From positions 1-39,936 of IMG/VR virus record IMGVR_UViG_3300036886_000082: a DNA stretch of 39,936 nucleotides, one strand, 5' to 3'. This DNA comes from a virus. Below, in pieces: positions 33,199-39,068 of this stretch (the stretch's first letter is position 1; the number at the start of each line of letters is the position of its first letter). Below the pieces are notes generated by a model. That model was not told where the DNA came from. It did not search any database and saw nothing but the letters and a program-made list of their open reading frames with translations. The translations under genes were made by a program, and so were the position numbers.

Positions 33199-33413
33199 TT
33201 CTTTATCTCGTGATTATGGAAATTCATTATCATCAAAGGCGAGCTGCCCCGCCTAAGCGGGGGCGGCGTAGCGGGTAACTAGTACCGTTACCGTTACCGT
33301 TGAACTCAGAAACATCTAAGATTAATTCACACTATATTGTGGAGCTATTCAAAAAAAAAAGCTCTTGTACTATCTGGCTAAAGCTCTTGTACTATCTGGC
33401 TAAAGCTCTTGTA
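33199..33413. other. Non-coding region with hairpin and iterons, candidate origin of replication
   Basis: No gene is seen. In order it has a GC hairpin CCCCGC-CTAA-GCGGGG (33247-33262), three tandem TACCGT units (33283-33300), a run of ten A (33351-33360), and three tandem 22-base units starting AAAGCTCTTG (33358-33379, 33380-33401, 33402-33423), the third running into the next gene. Iterons beside an AT tract and a hairpin are typical of initiator-bound origins. No DnaA box was identified. Confidence 0.5.
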
Positions 33414-33423
33414 CTATCTCCCT
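33358..33423. repeat. Three tandem 22-bp repeats (iterons)
   Basis: The units at 33358-33379 and 33380-33401 are identical. The third, 33402-33423, differs only near its end (CCCT for GGCT). Its last bases overlap the 3' end of the leftward gene at 33414-33635. Exact head-to-tail copies of about 22 bases are the usual size of initiator iterons. Confidence 0.85.
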
Positions 33424-33635
33424 GTAAGCCCTTTTATAACAACCATCCTTTCCAAAGTCTCAATTCTATTTTTTTCTGTAATTTCTTTTAAAATATCCAT
33501 GGACTTACAATCCTTACATTGGCAGCTTTTTTCACCATCTTCATAAATTCGAATATAACCATACAAAGAAAATTCAATACATCCCGCTTTTTCTTCGACT
33601 AATTGCTCAAATGTTTTTCTTGATAATTCGGTCAT
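33414..33635 (-). CDS. Hypothetical protein, 73 aa, CxCxxC motif
   Basis: The leftward protein starts TELSRKTFEQLVEEKAG and has a CQCKDCK motif, a likely metal site, near residues 39-45, followed by a helical tail. No known family. Its stop lies in the third iteron, so the repeat touches coding sequence. Confidence 0.5.
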   Translation of the reverse strand: MTELSRKTFEQLVEEKAGCIEFSLYGYIRIYEDGEKSCQCKDCKSMDILKEITEKNRIETLERMVVIKGLTGR

Positions 33636-33639
33636 TTCT

Positions 33640-34122
33640 TCATCCTTTAAAATTTATAACCTGATCGGCTAGTGATTTTGTTTGCTCCATTACCCAATCC
33701 CATGTCCGATATTCTCCTTTAAATATAGTAGGAGTTCGTTTATATTTTTCCTGAAACTCCACTTCAAATATTTTTCGAAATTCCATCATACTTGGAACTA
33801 TATCATTTGAATGGGCGCAGTCAAAACCTATCCAATATTCATCTTCATTTTCTAATTCGCCATATGTTAAACCACCATGAACATCAATATCATCAATATC
33901 ACTATAATCCTTATTAAATAGAGGATGGTCTTTTGGAATCATCACATAACCACAGAGATGACCTCCAAAAAAACGGCCGCTGTTTTCATTTGCTATCATC
34001 CTTTTGATCCGGCATTTAAATCCTTCGTAATAGAATTCAAAATTATCAGGTTCACTAATCCATGCGCCATTTCCCATGTGTTCAAGTTTCCATTCTGATG
34101 TATAATTTTCTTTTCGTATCAT
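33640..34122 (-). CDS. Conserved phage protein of unknown function, 160 aa
   Basis: Recognisable blocks are GRFFGGHLCGYVMIPKDHPL and HGGLTYGELENEDEYWIGFD CAHSND in the middle. This pattern (GGLTYs....WWFGFDCAH) recurs in many phages and plasmids with no known role. The C-terminal part (TWDWVMEQTKSLADQV) is helical. It lies in the leftward accessory operon. Confidence 0.65.
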   Translation of the reverse strand: MIRKENYTSEWKLEHMGNGAWISEPDNFEFYYEGFKCRIKRMIANENSGRFFGGHLCGYVMIPKDHPLFNKDYSDIDDIDVHGGLTYGELENEDEYWIGFDCAHSNDIVPSMMEFRKIFEVEFQEKYKRTPTIFKGEYRTWDWVMEQTKSLADQVINFKG

Positions 34123-34126
34123 TTCT

Positions 34127-34309
34127 TCATCCTTTCATTTTTTTTTGTGGAGTTACATCCTTTCCACAAACTCTACACATACAAATCCCATTTTCCCACT
34201 GGCGAGCATTATGTAGACATTTACCTTCAAAATCAAAGATCTTCAATAAAGATTTTTCATAACTTGGAATTAATTCTTGTTTTAGATCTTTATCAAAAAA
34301 ATCCGTCAT
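34127..34309 (-). CDS. Small Cys-containing protein, 60 aa
   Basis: ATG 34309 overlaps the stop of the upstream RHH gene (ATGA), so the two are coupled. It has a CLHNARQWENGICMCRVCGK stretch near residues 31-50 that can bind zinc. No family is recognised. Confidence 0.55.
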   Translation of the reverse strand: MTDFFDKDLKQELIPSYEKSLLKIFDFEGKCLHNARQWENGICMCRVCGKDVTPQKKMKG

Positions 34310-34455
34310 TTCTTCATTCTTTCCAGTTTCTCATGGACAGCCTCAAGTATCCAGCCGGTCATATGTTGACCTTCAACCTTCCGCATCGCCTTTTGTATAG
34401 CCTTGTGGGTGTCTGGCGTCATCCTGATACAGACTATCTTAGATCGTTCTATCAT
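34306..34455 (-). CDS. Small ribbon-helix-helix-like DNA-binding protein, 49 aa
   Basis: The leftward ATG at 34455 follows GAGGTTATT. The 49 residues ERSKIVCIRMTPDTHKAIQK ... TGWILEAVHEKLER match the Arc/CopG fold: a beta strand then two helices. Such proteins bind operator DNA as dimers. As first gene of the leftward run, just after the promoter, it may autoregulate. It is too short for the usual ORF length cut-off. Confidence 0.65.
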   Translation of the reverse strand: MIERSKIVCIRMTPDTHKAIQKAMRKVEGQHMTGWILEAVHEKLERMKK

Positions 34456-34477
34456 AATAACCTCATGTATACCATCA

Positions 34478-34507
34478 ATTATATATAAACATACGCAATA
34501 AAATCAA
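34478..34507 (-). promoter_or_regulatory. Leftward promoter of the accessory operon
   Basis: On the minus strand, TTGATT (complement of 34502-34507) and a perfect TATAAT (complement of 34478-34483) are 18 bases apart. It serves the genes from 34455 leftward to about 31525. Confidence 0.65.
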
Positions 34508-34582
34508 GCGAAATAATTAAAATTTTTGTTGTGTCCCTTGTCCATTTTGGATATGGTGACGGGGATAACAAAGGAATTAAAT

Positions 34583-34729
34583 ATGGTAGACAAAGTTAAA
34601 AAGACGATGAAAGAATTTTCTAAGGGCGAATTGCATTCAGGATCTAAAAAAGGCCCTAAAGTTAATTCAAAGAGCCAAGCACTGGCCATAGGTTACTCAG
34701 AGGAAAAGAAAAAGAAAGGAAAAAAATAA
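34583..34729 (+). CDS. DUF6496-like small basic protein, 48 aa
   Basis: AAAGGA precedes ATG 34583; an upstream frame start at 34526 lies in a different context and has no site. The protein has KEFSKGELHSGSKKGPKVNS and QALAIGYSEEKKKK, typical of DUF6496 proteins, small basic proteins often seen in phages and prophages. The C-terminus is nearly all Lys. The function is unknown. Confidence 0.7.
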   Translation: MVDKVKKTMKEFSKGELHSGSKKGPKVNSKSQALAIGYSEEKKKKGKK

Positions 34730-34902
34730 TGTTCAATAAGCTATTTGCCGCATTAGGACACATCACCCAATTCCGACAGGTGACCGATAATCTTGAAAGT
34801 TTATTATCACACTTTGAAGAGGATTATATCAAAGACAAAGATGCCAAGAACGCCGCCATTTCCGCAGTAATCGAAATTTTGGAAGCGCATAAAGACAAAT
34901 AA
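34729..34902 (+). CDS. Small helical protein, 57 aa
   Basis: Shares a base with the previous stop (TAATG). The product has FNKLFAALGHITQFRQVTDN and an acidic helix (LLSHFEEDYIKDKDAKNAA), giving an all-helical 57 residues. Such small proteins recur next to DUF6496 genes in phages. No function is known. Confidence 0.55.
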   Translation: MFNKLFAALGHITQFRQVTDNLESLLSHFEEDYIKDKDAKNAAISAVIEILEAHKDK

Positions 34903-34934
34903 AACGAACATTAACTCATATAAGGGACATTATC

Positions 34935-35060
34935 ATGGACAAGAAAATTAAGAAGATCGAAGCAAAGGAGAAATCCGCTTTGAAAGGCACTAAGGAACTT
35001 TTGAAGGCTGATAAAAAACAGGATAAAAAGATGGATAAAATGAAAAAGAAGGGATGTTAA
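34935..35060 (+). CDS. Small Lys-rich protein, 41 aa
   Basis: AAGGGA precedes ATG 34935. The 41 residues are almost entirely Lys, Glu, Asp and Met, ending KKKGC. It shares a base with the start of the next gene (TAATG at 35058-35062). It may be a nucleic-acid-binding or disordered peptide. No family is recognised. Confidence 0.5.
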   Translation: MDKKIKKIEAKEKSALKGTKELLKADKKQDKKMDKMKKKGC

Positions 35061-35437
35061 TGTCATTGGACTTTTATTTGGATGATGAAGAAAAAGAAGA
35101 AGAATGTAAATGTGATATGTGTGACCATGTTCATATACGAAAATATCGGCGTTGTTTATTTCATGGACACATAACACACAACTTGGCTGAAATGGCTAAT
35201 CATCTAAAAATTTATGAATGTCTCTGGAGACCAGATGAGAATAATTTAAAATATGCAAAAGAAATTATTCCTATATTAGAACATGGATTAGATAAATTAA
35301 AGACAAGTTCTCAATATTATAAACAATATGAACCTAGTAATGGATGGGGAACAATTGTAAAATTTATTAAATTTATCGATGACGTTCTATTCCACTGTAA
35401 AGAATATCCAAATGCTGAAATAAGAGTGAGTAGATAA
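35060..35437 (+). CDS. Conserved phage protein, 125 aa
   Basis: Start at 35060 fits the TAATG overlap; an upstream ATG at 35054 is in the same frame. It has CKCDMCDHVHIRKY and HITHNLAEMANHLKIYECLWRP, then GLDKLKTS and NGWGTIVKFIKFIDDVL. The THNL..MA.....YE.LWRP pattern is common in phages in this region and has no known function. Confidence 0.65.
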   Translation: MSLDFYLDDEEKEEECKCDMCDHVHIRKYRRCLFHGHITHNLAEMANHLKIYECLWRPDENNLKYAKEIIPILEHGLDKLKTSSQYYKQYEPSNGWGTIVKFIKFIDDVLFHCKEYPNAEIRVSR

Positions 35438-35438
35438 T

Positions 35439-35633
35439 ATGAAACACCTATTAGTCCTTCCCTTAATTTTACAGGGATGCGCTGCCTTGGCCCCAATGGC
35501 CGACGATCTAGAGAAGATTGAGACAGATAACGCACTTGAAATAAAGGTACAGCGTGGAGCTTTAATTAGAGATACAAATATTCATATCGAAATGGATGTT
35601 GTGAATAAAGATCAGTCCTTAAGTGGGAAATGA
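35439..35633 (+). CDS. Small lipoprotein, 64 aa, possible outer spanin
   Basis: The N-terminus MKHLLVLPLILQGCAALAP is a signal peptide with a lipobox LQGC, so Cys14 would be lipidated and the protein held in the outer membrane. The rest is polar and ends NKDQSLSGK. Small lipoproteins in phages are often outer-membrane spanins; no inner spanin was recognised beside it. This lipobox is one reason to infer a Gram-negative host. Confidence 0.6.
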   Translation: MKHLLVLPLILQGCAALAPMADDLEKIETDNALEIKVQRGALIRDTNIHIEMDVVNKDQSLSGK

Positions 35634-35669
35634 CAAGGCAAATATTATTAAACGATTTAAAGAGAGATT

Positions 35670-35870
35670 ATGACTAGAGATTGGGAAAAATTTACTAATG
35701 ATGAGATATCATGCATATGGAAAGGCTATGTGCAAACAGAATTCAAAAATTATGATGTATTAAATCTGTCTATAGCTCCAAGTATAAAAGAAATGCGTCT
35801 TACACCTATGGAAATTGTCAGATTAGTAGATGAATTGATGAATCGTCTAGAAATAAAAAGTGAAATATAG
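35670..35870 (+). CDS. Hypothetical protein, 66 aa
   Basis: A small, mostly helical protein starting TRDWEKFTNDEISCIWKGYV. No known family. It is the last rightward gene before the convergent hairpin region at 35871-36090. Confidence 0.55.
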   Translation: MTRDWEKFTNDEISCIWKGYVQTEFKNYDVLNLSIAPSIKEMRLTPMEIVRLVDELMNRLEIKSEI

Positions 35871-35903
35871 GATCAGTCGTCTAATGGCAAGTGAACTACA
35901 TAA

Positions 35904-35922
35904 ATGTAAAGCGGCTTTACAT
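35904..35922. other. Perfect 8-bp hairpin ATGTAAAG-CGG-CTTTACAT
   Basis: Seen in the convergent intergenic region, just after the last rightward gene. The loop is three bases and there is no T run, so it is not a terminator. It may be an operator-like palindrome or part of a structured 3' end. Confidence 0.5.
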
Positions 35923-35926
35923 AAGG

Positions 35927-35960
35927 AAAAAAATCCCACCTACCTTCTCGTAGGTGGGAT
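35927..35960 (-). terminator. Terminator of the leftward replication operon
   Basis: An 11-bp perfect stem (35933-35943 with 35950-35960, ATCCCACCTAC/GTAGGTGGGAT). Read leftward it is followed by seven T (complement of 35927-35933). It lies about 130 bases beyond the leftward gene stop at 36091. Confidence 0.75.
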
Positions 35961-35994
35961 ATAGACCATTTTGCCGGCATCGACAAATTGGTCG

Positions 35995-36030
35995 TGGCTA
36001 TGTTGACTTAGTCCTCCACATAGCCATTTT
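35995..36030 (+). terminator. Hairpin followed by ATTTT, possible rightward terminator
   Basis: TGGCTATGT (35995-36003) pairs perfectly with ACATAGCCA (36018-36026). The loop has a small inner GAC/GTC stem. TTTT follows at 36027-36030. It could end rightward transcripts, or be part of a structured RNA. Confidence 0.5.
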
Positions 36031-36062
36031 GTTCATCTTCCAAATGAGGAAGAAGGAACTCG

Positions 36063-36092
36063 AAAGACACCTTAAAAAGTGTCTTTTGTTTT
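36063..36092 (+). terminator. Rightward terminator of the 34583-35870 operon
   Basis: AAAGACAC (36063-36070) pairs with GTGTCTTT (36079-36086), followed by TGTTTT. It lies just before the leftward gene stop at 36091, so rightward and leftward transcripts overlap for about 160 bases between the two terminators. Confidence 0.7.
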
Positions 36093-36477
36093 ATGTAACA
36101 TCATCAGAATATATTTTCCAATAGGCCGTCGCCTGTTTTCTATATGGCTCAAGATCCATATTCTTTATGGCGTCGATGCTATGGAAATCCACGTTACCTT
36201 TCCTGACAACACGCTCGACCTTCACGCCACCGCCAGCAGCGTTTCGGTTATTGGCCATCTTGATAAGCTGATCCCTCAGCTCCTTTTCGCTATCTTCCAA
36301 CAGCTTCATATCTTCTTTGACCTTGCGCCAGGCCCAGACTGTTTCTATCCAATCTGGGTCTTCGCGTTGTTCAAAGCGGGACTGGGCGTTTTCGATCATC
36401 ATCAGATCGTAATCAAGTCCCATCATATCCTTAACAAAGGACTCATCCCTATCAAGGGAACAGGCGATTTGTTTCAT
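36091..36477 (-). CDS. Phage recombination-region protein, 128 aa
   Basis: AAGGAGG precedes ATG 36477, a strong ribosome site. The C-terminal part GGGVKVERVVRKGNVDFHSI and LEPYRKQATAYWKIYS matches a recurring phage pattern (GGGv.v....rkGnVDy..ip...dlepYRk..s..W.I) usually found beside recombinase genes, with no known enzymatic role. The first half is a charged coiled coil. It is last in the leftward replication operon. Confidence 0.6.
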   Translation of the reverse strand: MKQIACSLDRDESFVKDMMGLDYDLMMIENAQSRFEQREDPDWIETVWAWRKVKEDMKLLEDSEKELRDQLIKMANNRNAAGGGVKVERVVRKGNVDFHSIDAIKNMDLEPYRKQATAYWKIYSDDVT

Positions 36478-36486
36478 ATTTCCTCC

Positions 36487-37254
36487 TTAGAAGGGTAGGT
36501 CATTGACTGGTTGTTCAACTGGGTTCTTGGCCAATTCCTTACGTACGGCCTTCAGGATGCGTTCGTAATAATCGACTGATAATTCCTCAAGCTTTGTAAT
36601 ATTGCTCTTGTGTAGGGCTTCCCAAATAGAATCTCTGAAAGGCTTATTGGATGATGCCAATAGGTCATTCATTTCAATGATCTGGCGATCACTTGGCCGC
36701 TTGATGTCGGGTGATGGTGCTTTGATATCAGCTTTAATAAATATTCCTTGGGTGGTATTACGCCATTTACTGTCAAAGGGATCTTCCCCAGTAAATAGGG
36801 CCTCCAAAAAGCAAGGGTTAGCAGCATATTCATCCATAATCCTATCACTGGCTTGTTTGTGAGGTAATGGGCTGATGGAATATTCTGTATTTTTCTGTTC
36901 GCCTTCTTTGGATATCTTGATATCATAAAAGTAAGGCTCACCCCAATCGGCATCTTTACAGAGTTTCTCTAACGCCTTTCTAATTGTCGCTTGGGTAAGC
37001 TCCAATATCTGTATTTTTTCTTCGTTATAATTCCAGACTATCATTGCCCAGAAATGCTTAACTGGCATTTTAGGGTCGATTGATGTTAATGGTTTCTCAT
37101 CATATTTGTATCTGATTGGCTTTTTGTTGTCCCAGTCCTCCCATCCTTGGATAGAGGCTGATAGGATTCTAAAGCGATTTTCGCCTGGTTGCAATTTGGC
37201 ATAACTTTCGGAGCTTGATTTTGGTGCTACATAGTTTGATGGTAAAAAACTCAT
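36487..37254 (-). CDS. Single-stranded-DNA-binding-like protein, 255 aa
   Basis: Start at 37254 (MSFLPSNYVAPKSSSESY) with AAGGA before it; an upstream in-frame start at 37293 adds 13 unlikely residues. The opening MSFLPSNY with KLQPGENRFRILSA is a phage family, and the protein ends NDLPF, like the acidic Phe-tipped tail of SSB that recruits replication partners. It would coat exposed single strands in replication and recombination. The fold cannot be shown by eye. Confidence 0.7.
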   Translation of the reverse strand: MSFLPSNYVAPKSSSESYAKLQPGENRFRILSASIQGWEDWDNKKPIRYKYDEKPLTSIDPKMPVKHFWAMIVWNYNEEKIQILELTQATIRKALEKLCKDADWGEPYFYDIKISKEGEQKNTEYSISPLPHKQASDRIMDEYAANPCFLEALFTGEDPFDSKWRNTTQGIFIKADIKAPSPDIKRPSDRQIIEMNDLLASSNKPFRDSIWEALHKSNITKLEELSVDYYERILKAVRKELAKNPVEQPVNDLPF

Positions 37255-37280
37255 ATTTGTCCTTGTTGTTTGAATTCCCT

Positions 37281-37331
37281 TTACAAAGGGCATTGATTTA
37301 ATTTATATGTGTAAATGTAATCATCTTTCAT
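37281..37331 (-). CDS. Possible 16-codon leader peptide before the SSB-like gene
   Basis: A 16-codon open frame starting at ATG 37331 with AAGGAG placed eight bases before it, a better ribosome site than many neighbours. The peptide is MKDDYIYTYKLNQCPL. It ends 27 bases before the SSB-like ATG at 37254. It could control the SSB gene by translation, or be a chance frame. Confidence 0.3.
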   Translation of the reverse strand: MKDDYIYTYKLNQCPL

Positions 37332-37361
37332 GTGATTACTCCTTGACTTTTTGGGTTGCTA

Positions 37362-37389
37362 GGGGGCTGATTAACACAGCCCCCTTTTT
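37362..37389 (+). terminator. Strong hairpin terminator, oriented rightward
   Basis: GGGGGCT (37362-37368) pairs perfectly with AGCCCCC (37378-37384), followed by five T. It sits just downstream of the leftward gene at 37391-37642 but its T run is on the rightward strand, so it would stop antisense transcription entering the leftward operon, or act as an attenuator. Confidence 0.65.
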
Positions 37390-37390
37390 A

Positions 37391-37642
37391 TTAACCTGGT
37401 GGGGCGTCAGTCAAGCATCGTCCCATCGGCATTTTGATATCTAAGTATTCGCATAATTCCTCAATACAGTGTTCCATGATCTCAGAATTGTAGCGGCCTG
37501 GTGTGTAAAGCTGATCAAGTACTCCAGAGAAAAAATCTCGCACTTCATCTATTTTCTTGTCTCGTTCTTCGCACTGATAACAGATAAATTCAGGTTCACA
37601 GTCATCATATTGGTCAGATAATCTGTCGAAATATAACGCCAT
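37391..37642 (-). CDS. Hypothetical protein, 83 aa
   Basis: Start at 37642 (MALYFDRLSDQYDDCEP) with AAGGTG before it; a frame from 37657 adds five residues that overlap the upstream gene. It has ICYQCEERDKKIDEV, with paired Cys, and an acidic helix (HCIEELCEYLDIKM). No family is recognised. The start shares bases with the upstream stop (TAATG). Confidence 0.55.
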   Translation of the reverse strand: MALYFDRLSDQYDDCEPEFICYQCEERDKKIDEVRDFFSGVLDQLYTPGRYNSEIMEHCIEELCEYLDIKMPMGRCLTDAPPG

Positions 37643-37821
37643 TATGCACCTTCCCATTGTTTGATCGTCATCAAGTCATTCCTCATCCGCAACATCGACC
37701 AGCTTATCCTTTCAAGCTCCATCAGCACATCATCACAATATTTCTTATCATTTTCTATTGTCGTATCAATGTTTTGACATAACCGGTCGGCTGTGTCAAT
37801 TAATTCTTGTATATTGCTCAT
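37642..37821 (-). CDS. Small helical protein, 59 aa
   Basis: ATG 37821 with AAAGGA upstream. The 59 residues SNIQELIDTADRLCQNIDTT are all-helical with charged faces. A ten-codon frame just upstream, with its own AAAGGA, ends in a TAATGA overlap with its start and may be a leader. No family is recognised. Confidence 0.55.
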   Translation of the reverse strand: MSNIQELIDTADRLCQNIDTTIENDKKYCDDVLMELERISWSMLRMRNDLMTIKQWEGA

Positions 37822-37870
37822 TATTTTAATTCCTTTGTCTTTTTAATTAGCATTTGTCCTTTGCCTTGTC

Positions 37871-38107
37871 CTAATTTTTTTTGATTGCTTCAGCAATTAT
37901 CTTTGCAGACATCTTTTCGCTATGGATGTTATACCATCTTCTCAAGCTTTCAATATTTGAATATTCAGCAGCCTTAGTTGTTAAGTCCCATCTACCTAAA
38001 GTAATTGTTGAAGAAACTTGCCATTGCTTTATCCCTTTGCACCAAGTGACAAGAATTTCATCGTCTTGGTAAGTCCACCGGCTATTGTTGTATTTTTGTG
38101 TGGTCAT
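37871..38107 (-). CDS. Hypothetical protein, 78 aa, first gene of the leftward replication operon
   Basis: AAGGAG precedes ATG 38107. The product begins TTQKYNNSRWTYQDDEILVTWCKG. It is Trp/Tyr-rich in the middle (WQVSSTITLGRWDLTTKAAEY) and has a basic tail. The layout suggests a small DNA-binding-type protein, but I recognise no family. Its promoter lies in the divergent region at 38108-38220. Confidence 0.55.
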   Translation of the reverse strand: MTTQKYNNSRWTYQDDEILVTWCKGIKQWQVSSTITLGRWDLTTKAAEYSNIESLRRWYNIHSEKMSAKIIAEAIKKN

Positions 38108-38141
38108 CTTATTTTCTCCTTGTCTTTTTTTTTTTGTTTTG

Positions 38142-38204
38142 TTACCTTATCGGTATAACACCATCTTACCATTTGGTTAAGATTTAACGCAACAGAAAAT
38201 TACC
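38142..38204. promoter_or_regulatory. Divergent control region with repeated TTACC half-sites
   Basis: TTACC occurs at 38142-38146, 38166-38170 and 38200-38204, with its complement at 38152-38155 (GGTA) and 38175-38179 (GGTTA). ATCTTA (38163-38168) and TAAGAT (38178-38183) are a six-base palindrome around one pair. Candidate -10 boxes are TATAAC (38154-38159) or TAAGAT for rightward, and TATACC with TTAACC 17 bases upstream for leftward. It lies exactly between the leftward replication operon and the Cro-like gene at 38221. Confidence 0.55.
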
Positions 38205-38220
38205 GAAAAAGAGAAAAAAT

Positions 38221-38517
38221 ATGAGATTAAATGAATATATTGATATTAACAAAATAAGCCCATATGCCCTTGCATCAGCTTTAGGAATATCCTACAAGCA
38301 TCTTTATCATCTACGCAAAGGAAATGATATGAAGTTATCACTTGCCAAAAAAATCCAACAAATAACTTTCGGCGCGGTTAGATATCGAGACTTGGAACCG
38401 ACAATTGAATCTTCGGATGACGAACTAGTAAACGAATCAAAACATCTCCCAAATGTTGATGGCCCAAGTCATATACCTGATAAAGGATGGCCTGATAAAA
38501 ATGGAGGATGTCCTTAA
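38221..38517 (+). CDS. Cro/CI-type HTH repressor-like protein, 98 aa
   Basis: Residues about 3-50 (NEYIDINKISPYALASALGI, then SYKHLYHLRKGN, then LSLAKKIQQITFGAVRYRDL) match the Cro/C1 helix-turn-helix, with the ALASALGISYKHLYHL core. The C-terminal part is acidic and Pro-rich and may be flexible. It probably binds the TTACC sites before it and controls the divergent promoters. No CI-type second repressor or integrase was found, so lysogeny is not shown. Confidence 0.7.
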   Translation: MRLNEYIDINKISPYALASALGISYKHLYHLRKGNDMKLSLAKKIQQITFGAVRYRDLEPTIESSDDELVNESKHLPNVDGPSHIPDKGWPDKNGGCP

Positions 38518-38589
38518 TAATGTAACAAGAATTTTATGATTGAAGAAAATAATTGATATGATTATGTATATGAATCCCTAAATAAAAAA

Positions 38590-38614
38590 GGCCAGTAGGA
38601 GCAAACTACTGGCC
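38590..38614 (-). terminator. Leftward-oriented hairpin terminator
   Basis: GGCCAGTAG (38590-38598) pairs perfectly with CTACTGGCC (38606-38614). Read leftward, six T follow (complement of 38584-38589). It would stop leftward transcription coming from the replication initiator side before the Cro-like gene. It also lies at the end of the rightward Cro-like gene and may partly end that transcript. Confidence 0.65.
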
Positions 38615-38638
38615 AAGACAAAGGATTAAGTAAATTTG

Positions 38639-38926
38639 ATGAAGGATTATCCGCCGTATGAATTTTTATTAAGATGCTTTGAAAATTGCCCTATTGCCAT
38701 TTTAAATTATCTCACCCTCTGGCAAAAAAGGCGAAGTAATCTCGTTGATTTGTCAAAATTGGTGGAAGAATGCGACGATACTAGCGAACTCGATAATTTA
38801 TTTCAAGATATATTCTCCTTGCAGCAGTGCAACCTACTGGAAATCGTCGAGAGCGACGCCGAGATATATATCAAACTGGAACTCGATCAGGGGAATGATG
38901 CGATGATCGTTTGTGATTTACAATAA
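38639..38926 (+). CDS. Acidic hypothetical protein, 95 aa
   Basis: ATG 38639 is preferred to the TTG at 38636. The product begins KDYPPYEFLLRCFENCPIAI, then WQKRRSNLVDLSKLVEECDD and a strongly acidic remainder (IVESDAEIYIKLELDQGNDA). It looks like a small helical protein, possibly a replication accessory. No family is recognised. An AAAGG lies rather far (about 14 bases) before the start. Confidence 0.55.
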   Translation: MKDYPPYEFLLRCFENCPIAILNYLTLWQKRRSNLVDLSKLVEECDDTSELDNLFQDIFSLQQCNLLEIVESDAEIYIKLELDQGNDAMIVCDLQ

Positions 38927-38954
38927 ATAAATTTTAATATATGATTAAACAGAA

Positions 38955-38978
38955 AAAGCCGGTTAGTAGACCGGCTTT
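38955..38978 (+). terminator. 9-bp hairpin with A/T flanks, possible bidirectional terminator
   Basis: AAAGCCGGT (38955-38963) pairs perfectly with ACCGGCTTT (38970-38978). The stem starts and ends in A and T tracts, so either strand can form a terminator-like hairpin. It follows the acidic gene. Confidence 0.55.
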
Positions 38979-38995
38979 CCCACTTTTAAATTCCG

Positions 38996-39032
38996 CTATG
39001 TTAAGAAACACACAAGATAGTTCTTAACATAG
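38996..39032. promoter_or_regulatory. 12-bp perfect inverted repeat before the replication initiator gene
   Basis: CTATGTTAAGAA (38996-39007) and TTCTTAACATAG (39021-39032) are perfect complements around a 13-base spacer. It is 36 bases before the initiator ATG. It can be a palindromic operator for autoregulation or a stem in the leader RNA. Confidence 0.65.
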
Positions 39033-39068
39033 AAGAATTCCTAATTATTTTACAAGAGGAATTTTCCT

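Noticed and set aside
33358-33423. The 22-bp repeats as a CRISPR array.
   Set aside because: The units are directly tandem with no unique spacers between them and no cas genes nearby.
34526-34582. Upstream start for the DUF6496-like gene (67 aa form).
   Set aside because: The extra 19 residues do not resemble the family and no ribosome site precedes 34526, while AAAGGA precedes 34583.
35874-35930. A piece resembling the 5' half of a glutamine tRNA (GTCGTCTAATGGCAAG).
   Set aside because: The D-arm-like text is suggestive, but no matching acceptor, anticodon or T arm follows; the region instead forms unrelated hairpins.
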